Below are positions 7,331-15,964 of a DNA stretch of 39,113 nucleotides, piece by piece. The stretch lies in assembly GCF_008017455.1 (NCBI RefSeq), contig NZ_VRTY01000058.1, positions 1-39,113 on the forward strand. The letters run 5' to 3'. The notes below the pieces were generated by a model that was given only the letters and a program-made list of their open reading frames with translations, made no database searches and was not told the DNA's origin. The position numbers were made by a program, and so were the translations under genes. This DNA is from Pontibacter qinzhouensis. Lineage in GTDB: Bacteria > Bacteroidota > Bacteroidia > Cytophagales > Hymenobacteraceae. The stretch's first letter is position 1. The number at the start of each line of letters is the position of its first letter.

Positions 7331-8977
7331 TTATTTAAACGTATCCTGGCTGTCTATCACTTTTACACTTTTAATATTCAGGTCATACGTAGCAATGGTG
7401 TTGTCTTCGGCTACTACTTCGGCAGGCAAGCCTTCTTTAACCAGGTTCGAGTAGCTCATAGGCGATGGTGTGTTCTCGCGGAGTGCCTCTGCCAGTGGCT
7501 CCGCCTCGCTGTCGTCGGTAACAATAGTGACGAACATGTTATTTACCTGCCAGTATTTTTTTACCGTGTTGTTCACATCTTCTACCGTCAGTTTTTCCAG
7601 CAGGGCATCCATCTCCTGCAGATAATCCTGCCGGCCATAAAATTGCGAGTCCATCAGGAAACCCAGCTGCTTTTCTTCTGTCTGGATGTAGAGCTTCATG
7701 TAAGAGCGCAGAAACTTGCGGGTCAGCTCAAACTCCTCTTGTGTCATGCCGTTCCTGACCAGGTTGTCAACCTCCCGAATGGCCAGGCGCAGGGCGAAAT
7801 GCGCATGCCCTACGGTTATATCTTTTAGTTCGGGGTATTGTTTGCGCAGGCCTTCGGCAATCTGCACCGGCCTGATCCAGAGGGCGAAGTAGTTGGAGGT
7901 GCGGGGCACGCCGGGGTTTGGGAGCATGCTGCTGCCGCCATTGTCGTACCACTCTATGTAAGAGTAGTCGCCGTAGTTCATGGAGCGGGTGCTGCGGATT
8001 TTGTCGTAGAGTTTGCCGTAGCTTTTGCGGTGCTCCCCCAGGTAAGAGTTGGCTACCATCAGGGCCGCAAACTCGTCGGCAGTGCGGGTAATGGGCATGG
8101 GTGTTCCGGTGAAAATAGCCGAGCCAAGGGCATCAGATTTCTTAATAATCTCGACCTGCACGCCGTTTGGCTGGTTTGGTCTGCCCGCTGCCGGAATAGT
8201 TGGCTCGGTTTCAGGTAGCTGCGCCACATCCTGCTTCAGCTGGCTGAGGAACTCGGGGCTGTAGTTGCCTGCTACGCCGATCATAACATTGTGGCGCGTA
8301 AAGAAAGTACGGTAGTGGTTCGTTACATCTTCCAGGGTAATGCTTTTTACGCCTGCTGAAGTGCCCTCTGGTTTATGCTGGTAGTTAGTGCCTCTGAACA
8401 AAAGATCTTCGAGGGCCTTTTTGCTGTACTCCTCATCGGAAGAAGCCCGGATTACCTGATCGACATAATTCTGCTGGTTCGAGATAACGCGCTTAAAGTC
8501 TTCTTCGGCAAAGGCAGGCGTTAGCAGGATGCCGCGCATCATCTGGTAAAACTCCTCCAGGAAATCCTGGTGAACGGAAAAGGTAAAGGTGGTTACTTCT
8601 TTGTCTACGTTAACAGAGTATTGGGCTGCCATAGGGTAGAGCTTGTCTTTGATCTGGGCCAGTGTCATGGTCTGCGATCCGCTCTCGGTCAGGAGTTGGG
8701 CGGTGGTAAAGGTAAGGCCTTCTTTACCGGCAGGGTCAGACATGGAGCCATTCTTAAACATCAGCTTAAACGTAACCTTGTTCGACTCCGGCCGCTGCAG
8801 CTCCACTGTTTTACCCGGACCAAAAGCCAGGTTGGCATCGAAGGTGCGGGGAGTAGAGAAGGTGCTGGCTGGTGCAGATGTGGCAGGTGGTGTACTGGTT
8901 TGCGTTGCCTGTGGTTGTTTGGCACACGATGCTGCCGCCAACGCAAGTGGTACTATATATGCAGCTAATTTTTTCAT
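7331..8977 (-). CDS. M16 family peptidase-like lipoprotein without the zinc motif
   Basis: A 548-residue protein with an M16 (insulinase/pitrilysin-like) fold. The N-terminus is a lipoprotein signal with Cys18 (LAAASC), followed by a Pro/Thr/Ser linker, so it is probably envelope-bound. The region that should hold the zinc-binding HxxEH reads EGLTFTTAQLLTESGS, so the metal site is missing. The later M16 modules are present (EDVTNHYRTFFTRHNVMIGVAGN and VDNLVRNGMTQEEFELTRKF). M16 enzymes often work as an active/inactive pair, and the active partner is the next gene upstream (9162-10517, same strand). Element A5 sits in the 184-bp gap between them. Confidence 0.85.
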   Translation of the reverse strand: MKKLAAYIVPLALAAASCAKQPQATQTSTPPATSAPASTFSTPRTFDANLAFGPGKTVELQRPESNKVTFKLMFKNGSMSDPAGKEGLTFTTAQLLTESGSQTMTLAQIKDKLYPMAAQYSVNVDKEVTTFTFSVHQDFLEEFYQMMRGILLTPAFAEEDFKRVISNQQNYVDQVIRASSDEEYSKKALEDLLFRGTNYQHKPEGTSAGVKSITLEDVTNHYRTFFTRHNVMIGVAGNYSPEFLSQLKQDVAQLPETEPTIPAAGRPNQPNGVQVEIIKKSDALGSAIFTGTPMPITRTADEFAALMVANSYLGEHRKSYGKLYDKIRSTRSMNYGDYSYIEWYDNGGSSMLPNPGVPRTSNYFALWIRPVQIAEGLRKQYPELKDITVGHAHFALRLAIREVDNLVRNGMTQEEFELTRKFLRSYMKLYIQTEEKQLGFLMDSQFYGRQDYLQEMDALLEKLTVEDVNNTVKKYWQVNNMFVTIVTDDSEAEPLAEALRENTPSPMSYSNLVKEGLPAEVVAEDNTIATYDLNIKSVKVIDSQDTFK

Positions 8978-9070
8978 GCTAAGTACAATAACAGATTTTT
9001 TGATTGACTGATTGAGTGAATAAGTGAAGGCATTTAGTGCAGCAGAAAGTAATGTTTACCGGGTTGGAGT

Positions 9071-9126
9071 AATTATTCTAATGAAAATGGCCTTCCGAAG
9101 TTTTTTTTGCTATTTGCTTCTAAGGG
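9071..9126 (-). repeat. 56-bp interspersed element, copy A5
   Basis: Read on the minus strand it begins CCCTTAGA (the TTGAC word is degraded), has CTTCGGAAGGCC at the fixed position and ends TTTCATTAGAATAATT. It separates the two M16 genes and is co-oriented with them. Confidence 0.82.
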
Positions 9127-9161
9127 TACAAGCCGACACGTATAAGCAGCTGCGCCGGTAG

Positions 9162-10517
9162 TTACTTAACAGGCGATTTTTCGGCAGGCGAAATGGTGCC
9201 TACTGTCAGGGTTTGGTTTACGAAATACTTCTTTGCCACTGCCATCAGGTCTTTGGCCGTAATGGAGTCGTAGAGGCTGTAGGTGTTGTTTAGCGACTCC
9301 GGATCTCCTGTAAGCCAGATAAAGCGCGCCAGCGAGTTGGCAATGGCGTCGGGGCTGTCCATGCTCATGGCGAAGCCGTATTTTATGCGCGATTTGGTTT
9401 CCTCTAGCTTGCGGCTGTCTATGGGCTTGGTTTTGGCAGTATTCAGGGCCTTGGTCAGTTCGTCTTTCACATACTGCAGGTCTTCTGGTTTTGCCACAGA
9501 AGCCGATATGCCAATCAGGTTTGGGTCGCGGGCAAACTGTGCACTTCCTCCAATAAACCGGGCTTTTTGCTCTTTTACCACCAGCTTGCGGTACAGGTCG
9601 GAGTTTTCGGCAAACAAAATGGTGGTAAGAATGTTAAGAGCCGGCAGGTCTTTATTTTTGTCGGAGAAGGCCGGACCTTTGTAGTTCAGGCTCAGGTACG
9701 GCGGGAAACCGGCTTGTTGCACGTGGGCATAGCGGGTCTGCGTCTGCATGGGTTCGGCCGGAATCTGCGCCTGGTAACTGCCCCGTTTCCAGCTGCCAAA
9801 GTACTCTTCCGACAGCGCATTTACGCGCTCCGGCGTTACATCACCTACCACAATAATGGTGGTGTACTCAGGGCGGTAAAAACGGTTAAAAAACTCAAGT
9901 GAGTAATCGTACTGGTTCGGCATGTCTACTACATCCTCGAAAAAGCCCATGGTGGTGTGCGCATAGGTGTGTTTGGTAAAGGCAGTGCTCACGGTTTTTT
10001 CGTAGAGCTGCTGGTAAGGGCTCGCCGAGTTTTTGGTATACTCACCTTTTACGGCTCCGGCCTCTGTTTTAAAGTCGTGTACCGAGTACTTCAGGTTCTG
10101 GAAACGGTCGGCCTCCAGTTCAAACATTTTATCGAGCATTTCGGCGTTGCCGGTCATGTGGTACAGGGTGCGGTCCAAGGAGGTGTTAGCGTTGGCAGAG
10201 GCTCCCATGGCTTTCAGAATGTTACTGTAGGCTTCGGTCGGGTATTTGTCGGTGCCCCGGAACATCATGTGCTCAAAAAAGTGGGCAAAGCCGGTCTTGC
10301 CCTGCTCCACCTCTTCGCGCGAGCCGGCCCGCACTAGCAGGTAAAATGCCGCAAGCCCCGGGCTGTTATAAGGTACCGTTACTACATTAAGGCCATTGTC
10401 GAGCTTTTTCTGGTGGATGGGATAGGGCAGAATTTTGTTGTTTGTGCTGTTCTGCGCCAGTACTGCTGTAGCGGCAAAGACCAGTAGCAGCAACACGGCG
10501 ATCGGTTTAAGGTTCAT
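9162..10517 (-). CDS. M16 family zinc metallopeptidase, catalytic partner
   Basis: A 451-residue peptidase with a Sec signal peptide (cleavage expected after AVLA, residue 21), hence periplasmic or outer-membrane associated. The inverted zinc motif HFFEH is intact (His79, Glu82, His83), and the third ligand Glu159 in EAGAVKGEY is 76 residues after His83, the classical M16 spacing. The C-terminal half carries the non-catalytic M16 domain (EYTTIIVVGDVTPERV and FAMSMDSPDAIANSLARF). It most likely pairs with the zinc-less M16 protein encoded 184 bp downstream. Substrates are probably short peptides; the adjacent dipeptide epimerase gene fits peptide metabolism only loosely. Confidence 0.93.
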   Translation of the reverse strand: MNLKPIAVLLLLVFAATAVLAQNSTNNKILPYPIHQKKLDNGLNVVTVPYNSPGLAAFYLLVRAGSREEVEQGKTGFAHFFEHMMFRGTDKYPTEAYSNILKAMGASANANTSLDRTLYHMTGNAEMLDKMFELEADRFQNLKYSVHDFKTEAGAVKGEYTKNSASPYQQLYEKTVSTAFTKHTYAHTTMGFFEDVVDMPNQYDYSLEFFNRFYRPEYTTIIVVGDVTPERVNALSEEYFGSWKRGSYQAQIPAEPMQTQTRYAHVQQAGFPPYLSLNYKGPAFSDKNKDLPALNILTTILFAENSDLYRKLVVKEQKARFIGGSAQFARDPNLIGISASVAKPEDLQYVKDELTKALNTAKTKPIDSRKLEETKSRIKYGFAMSMDSPDAIANSLARFIWLTGDPESLNNTYSLYDSITAKDLMAVAKKYFVNQTLTVGTISPAEKSPVK

Positions 10518-10688
10518 AAAAAGTTAAGTTAGATGTAATAAGTTTAGGTTACGTTTGGCTTTAAGGCTATAAAAGTAGCAAATGTTGTACTTAAAATGGC
10601 GTGCTTAAGATGCAGCTGAGGGTAAAAACAAAGTGCTTGATAAAATAGTTTTGGCTGATGAGCTGCAGGAGGATTGAAGCTCCTAAGT

Positions 10689-10744
10689 AATTATTCGAAT
10701 GAAATAAGCCTTCCGAAGCATTTTCATCTAAATCTTGTCAAGGG
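10689..10744 (-). repeat. 56-bp interspersed element, copy A6
   Basis: Read on the minus strand: CCCTTGAC, CTTCGGAAGGCT at position 30 and TTTCATTCGAATAATT at the end. It lies between the divergent M16 and epimerase genes. Confidence 0.85.
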
Positions 10745-10783
10745 TTTGCCCTATGATGTTTAGGAGTAGGTGCTTGTCTCTGA

Positions 10784-10819
10784 CACGCTCGCAGGAGCTG
10801 CGCACGTTGGGAGGTCTTG
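10784..10819 (-). repeat. GCTCCTGCGAGCG repeat, copy 2
   Basis: Inverse copy of the repeat at 824-860 (CACGCTCGCAGGAGCTGCG on the plus strand, then a GGGAGGTCTT end). It is 39 bp from A6. Confidence 0.6.
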
Positions 10820-10864
10820 GCTGCTGTTCCGTAAAATTACGACCAATGAGGCTTGTGTGCCAAT

Positions 10865-10897
10865 TTCTGATTTTTAATTTCTAATTTGACTGTGTAC
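10865..10897 (-). repeat. AAATTAGAAATTnAAAATnAGAA repeat fragment, copy 1
   Basis: Inverse of the segment at 18524-18558; both include a GTACAnAGT end. It is a short AT-rich dispersed fragment of unknown function. Confidence 0.45.
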
Positions 10898-10965
10898 TAT
10901 AGGTAATTACAGTATCTTAAGGCAAATTGAAATTTTAAAAATTACTACCTGAAAAGCTTACCCGT

Positions 10966-11958
10966 ATGTTGTACTGGCGCATAGAGGCCCTCCATTTAAA
11001 GCTGAAATATACCTGGAAGATTTCGAGGAACGCCAGCAATGAGAAAACCAACTTTCTGGTACAGGTGTCGGATGGTACATTTAGCGGATTCGGGGAGGCA
11101 GCACCTAATATTCGCTACGGCGAAACACCGGAGCTTTTGCTGAAGCAGTACCAGGTGCTGCTGATGGCGGGCCTGGCCAATGTGCGCTCCATGGAAGACC
11201 TGTTGGAGTTACTTACCGAACACTCCCCGGTTAACTCGCTGCGGTTTGCCGTGGAGTCGGCGTACCTGCACTATTTTTGCCAGCACAAAGGCATAGCGGT
11301 GCATGCGCTGCTGGGGCAGGAGGCACCACACCAGCAGGCCACCTGCTTTTCGTTGCCGATAATGGAGGTGGGAGAGGTAGCGGAGTTTATACAGAAAAAC
11401 CAGCTGCACCGTTTCCGGAGCCTGAAACTGAAAGTGAACCGGGAGCAGGGCCAGGATTTGGTGGAAGAGGTGCTCCGCATAACCCACAACCCGCTTGTGA
11501 TTGATGCCAACGAAAGCTGGCACGACCCCGACGACCTGATGCATTTTCTGGAGAAGCTCGATAACCGGCGGGTGCTGTTTGTGGAACAGCCCATGCCAGC
11601 CTCGCATGTGGCAGCCTACGCGCATATAAAAGACAAAAGCCCGATACCGTTCATTGCCGATGAGTCAGTTATTGACCAGGTAGATATGGAGCTGATTCGG
11701 AGCCAGTTTCATGGCATTAACATAAAACTGATGAAAGCGGGTGGTTACCTGAACGCGGTGCGCCTGCTCAAAGAAGCCCGTAAGTTTGGCCTCATGACCA
11801 TGATCGGGTGCATGGTGGAAACTACACTCGGTATCTGGTCTGCCATGCAAATGAGCGGCTCCTTCGATTTTGCCGACCTCGATGGCTACCTGATTCTGGA
11901 GGAGGAGCCTTTCGGCCTGGTAAACGAGAAAGACGGAGTGCTGTACCTGAAGCAGTAG
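10966..11958 (+). CDS. Dipeptide epimerase (enolase superfamily)
   Basis: A cytoplasmic enzyme of 330 residues with the muconate-lactonising/enolase fold. It probably racemises the second residue of dipeptides such as L-Ala-L/D-Glu in murein peptide recycling. The superfamily signature is complete: LKLKVN with Lys154/Lys156, metal ligands Asp180 (VIDANESW), Glu207 (FVEQPMP) and Asp232 (ADES), then NIKLMKAGG with the second catalytic Lys at 254. A C-terminal DLDGYLILEEEPF supplies the Asp-x-Asp that in known dipeptide epimerases grips the substrate amino group. The exact dipeptide preference cannot be read from sequence. No partner murein gene is adjacent. Confidence 0.88.
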   Translation: MLYWRIEALHLKLKYTWKISRNASNEKTNFLVQVSDGTFSGFGEAAPNIRYGETPELLLKQYQVLLMAGLANVRSMEDLLELLTEHSPVNSLRFAVESAYLHYFCQHKGIAVHALLGQEAPHQQATCFSLPIMEVGEVAEFIQKNQLHRFRSLKLKVNREQGQDLVEEVLRITHNPLVIDANESWHDPDDLMHFLEKLDNRRVLFVEQPMPASHVAAYAHIKDKSPIPFIADESVIDQVDMELIRSQFHGINIKLMKAGGYLNAVRLLKEARKFGLMTMIGCMVETTLGIWSAMQMSGSFDFADLDGYLILEEEPFGLVNEKDGVLYLKQ

Positions 11959-12030
11959 CGGCAGATAGAATAGCGCTGTAGGGCAAGATAGCTTAGGGTT
12001 GGCAGCCTTTCTAAAAGTGGCGCTTATTTT

Positions 12031-12083
12031 ATCAAATATTAAAATATTGCTAACATTTTTAAATTTTTTATTAAATATTTGAT
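12031..12083. promoter_or_regulatory. Widely spaced inverted repeat upstream of the MarR gene
   Basis: ATCAAATATT (12031-12040) recurs inverted as AATATTTGAT (12074-12083) in very AT-rich DNA, about 107 bp before the regulator start. It could hold MarR operators, but base composition alone makes such repeats fairly likely. Confidence 0.35.
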
Positions 12084-12189
12084 TCATTTTCAGTTATTTG
12101 CAAACAACTAGCTGTAATTTTAGCAGGGGTATAAGAGGCAAAAGCTGCCAAAGAACCCTATCACGATCTAAACAATTATCTTATCTGCT

Positions 12190-12639
12190 ATGAGGATAGA
12201 GGAAGAGATTAAACAATACTCCTTTCAGGATGAGCATCATAAGGCTTATATAAACCTGGTATATACATCAGGGTGGTTACAACTGGCGCAAAGCAGTCTG
12301 TTTAAAACCTACGGGCTCACGCTCCCCCAGTACAACATTTTGCGGATACTCCGGGGCCAGCACCCAAAACCAGCCACCGTGAGCCTGCTGATAGAGCGCA
12401 TGCTCGATAAAACATCTAATGCCTCGCGCATTGTAGACAAACTGGAAGCTAAAAAACTCGTGACCCGCAGCCAATGCGAGCACGACCGCCGCACCGTAGA
12501 TGTGCTGATAACTGACAGCGGCCTGGCCTTATTAAAGCAGATGGATGGCCTGGAATTGAGTGGAAAGCCAGGTTTTAGAAATCTTGCCGAAGACGAAGCC
12601 CGCGAACTGAACCGCTTACTCGACAAAATAAGAGACTGA
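12190..12639 (+). CDS. MarR-family transcriptional regulator
   Basis: A 149-residue winged-helix regulator. N-terminal helices form the dimer interface. The recognition region reads LPQYNILRILRGQ, then TVSLLIERMLDKTSNASRIVDKLEAKKLV, and the wing is CEHDRRTVDVLITDSG, the usual DRRxxxxxLTxxG pattern. MarR proteins repress nearby genes and release DNA on binding small ligands or on cysteine oxidation; one Cys lies at the start of the wing. The YceI-family gene follows 27 bp downstream on the same strand, so they are almost certainly one operon. The inverted repeat at 12031-12083 is a candidate autoregulatory site. Confidence 0.92.
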   Translation: MRIEEEIKQYSFQDEHHKAYINLVYTSGWLQLAQSSLFKTYGLTLPQYNILRILRGQHPKPATVSLLIERMLDKTSNASRIVDKLEAKKLVTRSQCEHDRRTVDVLITDSGLALLKQMDGLELSGKPGFRNLAEDEARELNRLLDKIRD

Positions 12640-12666
12640 CATTTTTAACCTCTAACAGCCCTTCCC

Positions 12667-13323
12667 ATGAAAAAGAACACCTTTCTTGCTGCCTTTGCTG
12701 CAGTAGTTATTTTCTCGGCCTTTAAAAGCGGCCCATCCGAAACGGGTAACCTGGCTGTTGCTGTTACCACCGAAGTTGCTGCTCCGGCTAAAGGCAAAAC
12801 CTACCAGGTGGTGCTCGATAAAAGTGAACTGAAGTGGAAGGCAGCCAAGGTAGTGGGAGAGCACTACGGTACGCTCCGGTTAAAGAGTGGCGACCTTACA
12901 GCCGATAAAAGCAAAGTAACAGCTGGCACTTTTGTAATAGACATGGCCAGCATCGTCTGCACCGACAATGCCAAGGTAGGCGCGCACCTGCTAAACGACG
13001 ACTTTTTTGATGTACCCAATCACCCGACTGCTACTTTTAAAATAACCAGTGTAAAACCTTTGGCTAACGCGGCGGCAGGCAAACCCAACTATAGCGTAAC
13101 CGGCGATATGACCATAAAAGGAATTACCAATCCCGTTACGTTTCCGGCTATTATCTCTGTAAAAGATGGTGTGGTTACAACAAAGGCCGATGTGGTGATA
13201 GACCGGACCAAATTCGATATTAAGTACCGCTCCAGCAACTTTTTTGAGGGCCTGGGCGATAAAGCAATCAACAACGACTTTACTGTCGCGCTGGATGTAG
13301 TGGCCCAGCAGGCAGCTATTTAA
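12667..13323 (+). CDS. YceI-family periplasmic lipid-binding protein
   Basis: A 218-residue exported protein. A short N-terminal hydrophobic segment (about residues 4-20) acts as signal peptide, and a linker leads to the lipocalin-like YceI beta-barrel from about residue 45 (YQVVLDKSELKWKAAKVVGEHYGTL). Family hallmarks follow: VIDMASIVCTDN, HLLNDDFFDVPNHPTATFKIT, GDMTIKGITNPVTFP and FDIKYRSSNFFEGLGDKAINNDF. YceI proteins bind polyisoprenoid or other long-chain lipids, and their cellular role is not settled. It follows a MarR regulator with 27 bp between them, and a terminator-like hairpin follows. Confidence 0.94.
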   Translation: MKKNTFLAAFAAVVIFSAFKSGPSETGNLAVAVTTEVAAPAKGKTYQVVLDKSELKWKAAKVVGEHYGTLRLKSGDLTADKSKVTAGTFVIDMASIVCTDNAKVGAHLLNDDFFDVPNHPTATFKITSVKPLANAAAGKPNYSVTGDMTIKGITNPVTFPAIISVKDGVVTTKADVVIDRTKFDIKYRSSNFFEGLGDKAINNDFTVALDVVAQQAAI

Positions 13324-13345
13324 CGAGGCAAAGCTCCCGTGTCTA

Positions 13346-13384
13346 AACCGCCTGGTGCCATCTTCAGGTGCCGGACGGTTTTTT
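13346..13384 (+). terminator. Probable terminator of the MarR-YceI operon
   Basis: AACCG pairs with CGGTT around an imperfect GGTGCC/GGTGCC inner stem (two G-T pairs), followed directly by a six-base T-run, 22 bp after the yceI stop. Confidence 0.6.
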
Positions 13385-13532
13385 ATTTTCCAAAGTTTAG
13401 GCTTTTCTGCTCAAGAATTATAATATTGCCGCCGGTTGAACTCTCTCAGTTAAACCAGCGGGCAGTTGTTGGCCCCTAAAAGTAACTTCACCCCATTTTT
13501 AATGCCCCTTTCGGTTAATAACCAGGTGTTAA

Positions 13533-13588
13533 CCCTTGCCCGTTTTTGCCTGTTTTTTCTTTGGAAGGCAATTTCCATTAGAATAATT
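13533..13588 (+). repeat. 56-bp interspersed element, copy A7
   Basis: CCCTTGCC, CTTTGGAAGGCA at the fixed position, and TTCCATTAGAATAATT at the end. It is co-oriented with the GH92 gene that starts 61 bp later. Confidence 0.83.
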
Positions 13589-13649
13589 GGTCCGGGCCCG
13601 GCGCATGGTACCTCTTGGTGCATCCGTAAAGAACAATTTCCAGGCAAAC

Positions 13650-15938
13650 ATGAAAAAAGCACTTGTTACAATTTTCGCTCTGTTTACTCTCTCTGTATCT
13701 GCTCAAACACCTCTGGTAAACAAGGTGTCAGATCCGGTGGAATGGGTAAACCCGCTTATGGGCACAGACTCGAAGCACAGCTTGTCGAACGGGAACACCT
13801 ACCCGGCTATTGCCTTGCCCTGGGGCATGAACTTCTGGACTCCCCAGACAGGAAAAATGGGCGATGGCTGGGCCTATATGTACAGTGCCGACAAAATACG
13901 GGGCTTTAAACAGACACACCAGCCATCGCCGTGGATGAACGATTACGGGCAGTTTGCCATTATGCCGGTTACCGGAAAGCTACGGTTTAACGAAGACGAG
14001 CGGGCCAGCTGGTTTTCGCACAAAGCAGAAATTGTAAAACCCTACTACTACAGCGTGTACCTGGCCGACCACGATGTAACAACAGAAATGGCTCCTACAG
14101 AGCGTGCGGTCAGCTTCCGGTTCACGTTTCCGAAAACAGATAGCGCCTATGTAGTAATAGATGCCCTGGATAAAGGTTCTTATGTGAAGATTGTGCCGCA
14201 GGAGAACAAGATTATCGGGTACACCACCAAAAACAGCGGCGGCGTACCCGATAACTTTAAAAATTACTTTGTCATTCAGTTCGACAGGCCTTTTGCCTAC
14301 ACCAATGTTTGGAATGCTGATGGCCTGCAGGGAAACAAGCTGGAGTTGCAGGCAGACCATACGGGCGCAGTAGTCGGGTTCAAGACGCAGAAAGGCGAGC
14401 AGGTGACAGCACGTATAGCCTCCTCGTTTATCAGCCATGAGCAGGCCGCCCTGAACCTGAACGAGATCGGGAACGACAGCTTCGATACCGTGAAGGAGAA
14501 AGGGAAACAGATCTGGAATAAAGAGCTGGGTAAAGTGGCTGCCGAAGGTGGCACCGTAGAACAAATGCAGACTTTCTACTCCTGCCTGTACCGCTCCCTG
14601 CTCTTTCCGAGGAAGTTTTATGAGCTAGATGCCAATGGCAAAGTAGTGCACTACAGCCCCTATAACGGCAAGGTGCTGCCTGGCTACATGTTTACAGACA
14701 CCGGCTTCTGGGATACCTTCCGGGCACTTTTCCCGTTCCTGAACCTGATGTACCCCACCATAAGCGCGCAGATGCAGGAAGGTTTGGCGAACACGTTTAA
14801 AGAGGGCGGCTGGTTGCCGGAGTGGGCAAGCCCCGGTTACCGCGATGTGATGGTTGGCAATAACTCTGCCTCGGTGGTAGCAGATGCTTACCTGAAAGGA
14901 ATTCGCGGGTACGACATCAACACACTCTACAAGGCCGTGCTAAAAGGTGCTGAGAAGGAAGGACCATTACCTGCAGTGGGCCGCGCAGGTGCCGGTTACT
15001 ATACCAAGCTGGGGTATGTGCCCTACGATGTCGGCATTAACGAAAACGCTGCCCGCACCCTGGAATATGCCTACGACGATTTCTCTATTTACCAGTTGGC
15101 AAAAGCACTTAAGCGGCCGAAAAAGGAAGTTAATCTGTTTGCACAACGCGCTTTAAATTACCGCCACCTCTACGACCCTGCCACCGGCCTGATGCGCGGC
15201 AAAAACAAAGATGGCAGCTTTCAGGCTCCGTTCAACCCTTTTAAGTGGGGCGATGCCTTTACCGAGGGTAACAGCTGGCATTATACCTGGTCCGTTTTTC
15301 ATGATGTGCAGGGGCTTATAGACCTGATGGGAGGGAACACGAAATTTGTAGCCAAGCTGGATTCTGTTTTTTCGCTGCCACCTGTTTACGACGAGAGTTA
15401 TTATGGATCTGTTATACATGAGATACGTGAAATGCAGATTGCCAACATGGGGCAGTATGCGCACGGCAACCAACCCATCCAGCACATGATCTACCTCTAC
15501 AACTATGCCGGCGAACCCTGGAAAGCGCAGCACTGGGTGCGGGAAACCATGAACCGCATGTACCAGCCAACTCCGGACGGCTACTGTGGCGATGAAGACA
15601 ACGGACAGACTTCTGCCTGGTATGTGTTTTCTGCTTTAGGTTTTTACCCAGTTACACCGGCTACCGATCAGTATGTGGTGGGAGCACCCTTATTCAGAAA
15701 AGTGACCTTGCAACTCGAAAACGGAAAGCAGGTGGTCCTGAATGCGCCCGACAACAGCGCTGAGAACAAGTACATCAGCAGCATGAAGTTTAACGGCAAG
15801 CCTTACCAGCAAAACTGGCTGAGTCATTCTGAGCTGCTGAAAGGTGCTGTACTGGAATTCGGCATGTCTGCCAAACCTAACCTGGAAAGAGGCACGAAAG
15901 CGGATACTTTTCCTTATTCGCTTTCGCGGGAGAAGTAA
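13650..15938 (+). CDS. GH92 glycosidase with Gln in place of the general acid
   Basis: A 762-residue exported enzyme (signal peptide MKKALVTIFALFTLSVSA, then QTP). The frame opens upstream at a TTG, but that would bury the signal peptide behind 21 residues, so 13650 is preferred. GH92 enzymes are calcium-dependent inverting exo-alpha-mannosidases. The N-terminal sandwich (WVNPLMGTDSKHS) and the catalytic helical barrel are complete (TGFWDTFRALFP, EGNSWHYTW, HDVQGLIDLMGGN). The general-acid motif, HGNEPSHH in the second GH92 here, reads HGNQPIQH, so the acid Glu is Gln608. The acidic cluster for the catalytic base, GDEDNGQTSAWYVFSA with Asp648/Asp650, is retained. A Gln here is known from the GH92 that cleaves mannose-1-phospho-6-mannose caps, where the leaving group needs no protonation. 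That specificity is therefore inferred. Confidence 0.92.
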   Translation: MKKALVTIFALFTLSVSAQTPLVNKVSDPVEWVNPLMGTDSKHSLSNGNTYPAIALPWGMNFWTPQTGKMGDGWAYMYSADKIRGFKQTHQPSPWMNDYGQFAIMPVTGKLRFNEDERASWFSHKAEIVKPYYYSVYLADHDVTTEMAPTERAVSFRFTFPKTDSAYVVIDALDKGSYVKIVPQENKIIGYTTKNSGGVPDNFKNYFVIQFDRPFAYTNVWNADGLQGNKLELQADHTGAVVGFKTQKGEQVTARIASSFISHEQAALNLNEIGNDSFDTVKEKGKQIWNKELGKVAAEGGTVEQMQTFYSCLYRSLLFPRKFYELDANGKVVHYSPYNGKVLPGYMFTDTGFWDTFRALFPFLNLMYPTISAQMQEGLANTFKEGGWLPEWASPGYRDVMVGNNSASVVADAYLKGIRGYDINTLYKAVLKGAEKEGPLPAVGRAGAGYYTKLGYVPYDVGINENAARTLEYAYDDFSIYQLAKALKRPKKEVNLFAQRALNYRHLYDPATGLMRGKNKDGSFQAPFNPFKWGDAFTEGNSWHYTWSVFHDVQGLIDLMGGNTKFVAKLDSVFSLPPVYDESYYGSVIHEIREMQIANMGQYAHGNQPIQHMIYLYNYAGEPWKAQHWVRETMNRMYQPTPDGYCGDEDNGQTSAWYVFSALGFYPVTPATDQYVVGAPLFRKVTLQLENGKQVVLNAPDNSAENKYISSMKFNGKPYQQNWLSHSELLKGAVLEFGMSAKPNLERGTKADTFPYSLSREK

Positions 15939-15964
15939 GGTTGTTCAGTAGTTCTGCTCTGAGT

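Larger units (their letters stand above)
10518..10965. other. Intergenic region, 448 bp, between divergent genes
   Basis: It contains element A6, the inverse copy of the GCTCCTGCGAGCG repeat, and an AT-rich repeat fragment (10865-10897). Both the M16 and epimerase promoters must lie here, but none is clear. Confidence 0.7.
13324..13649. other. Intergenic region, 326 bp, start of the glycan locus
   Basis: It holds the yceI terminator and element A7, which ends 61 bp before the GH92 start codon. The GH92 promoter is not obvious; A7 would lie within or next to it. Confidence 0.7.

Noticed and set aside
13587..13649. Upstream TTG start for the first GH92
   Set aside because: It would add 21 residues before a clean signal peptide and begins inside element A7.
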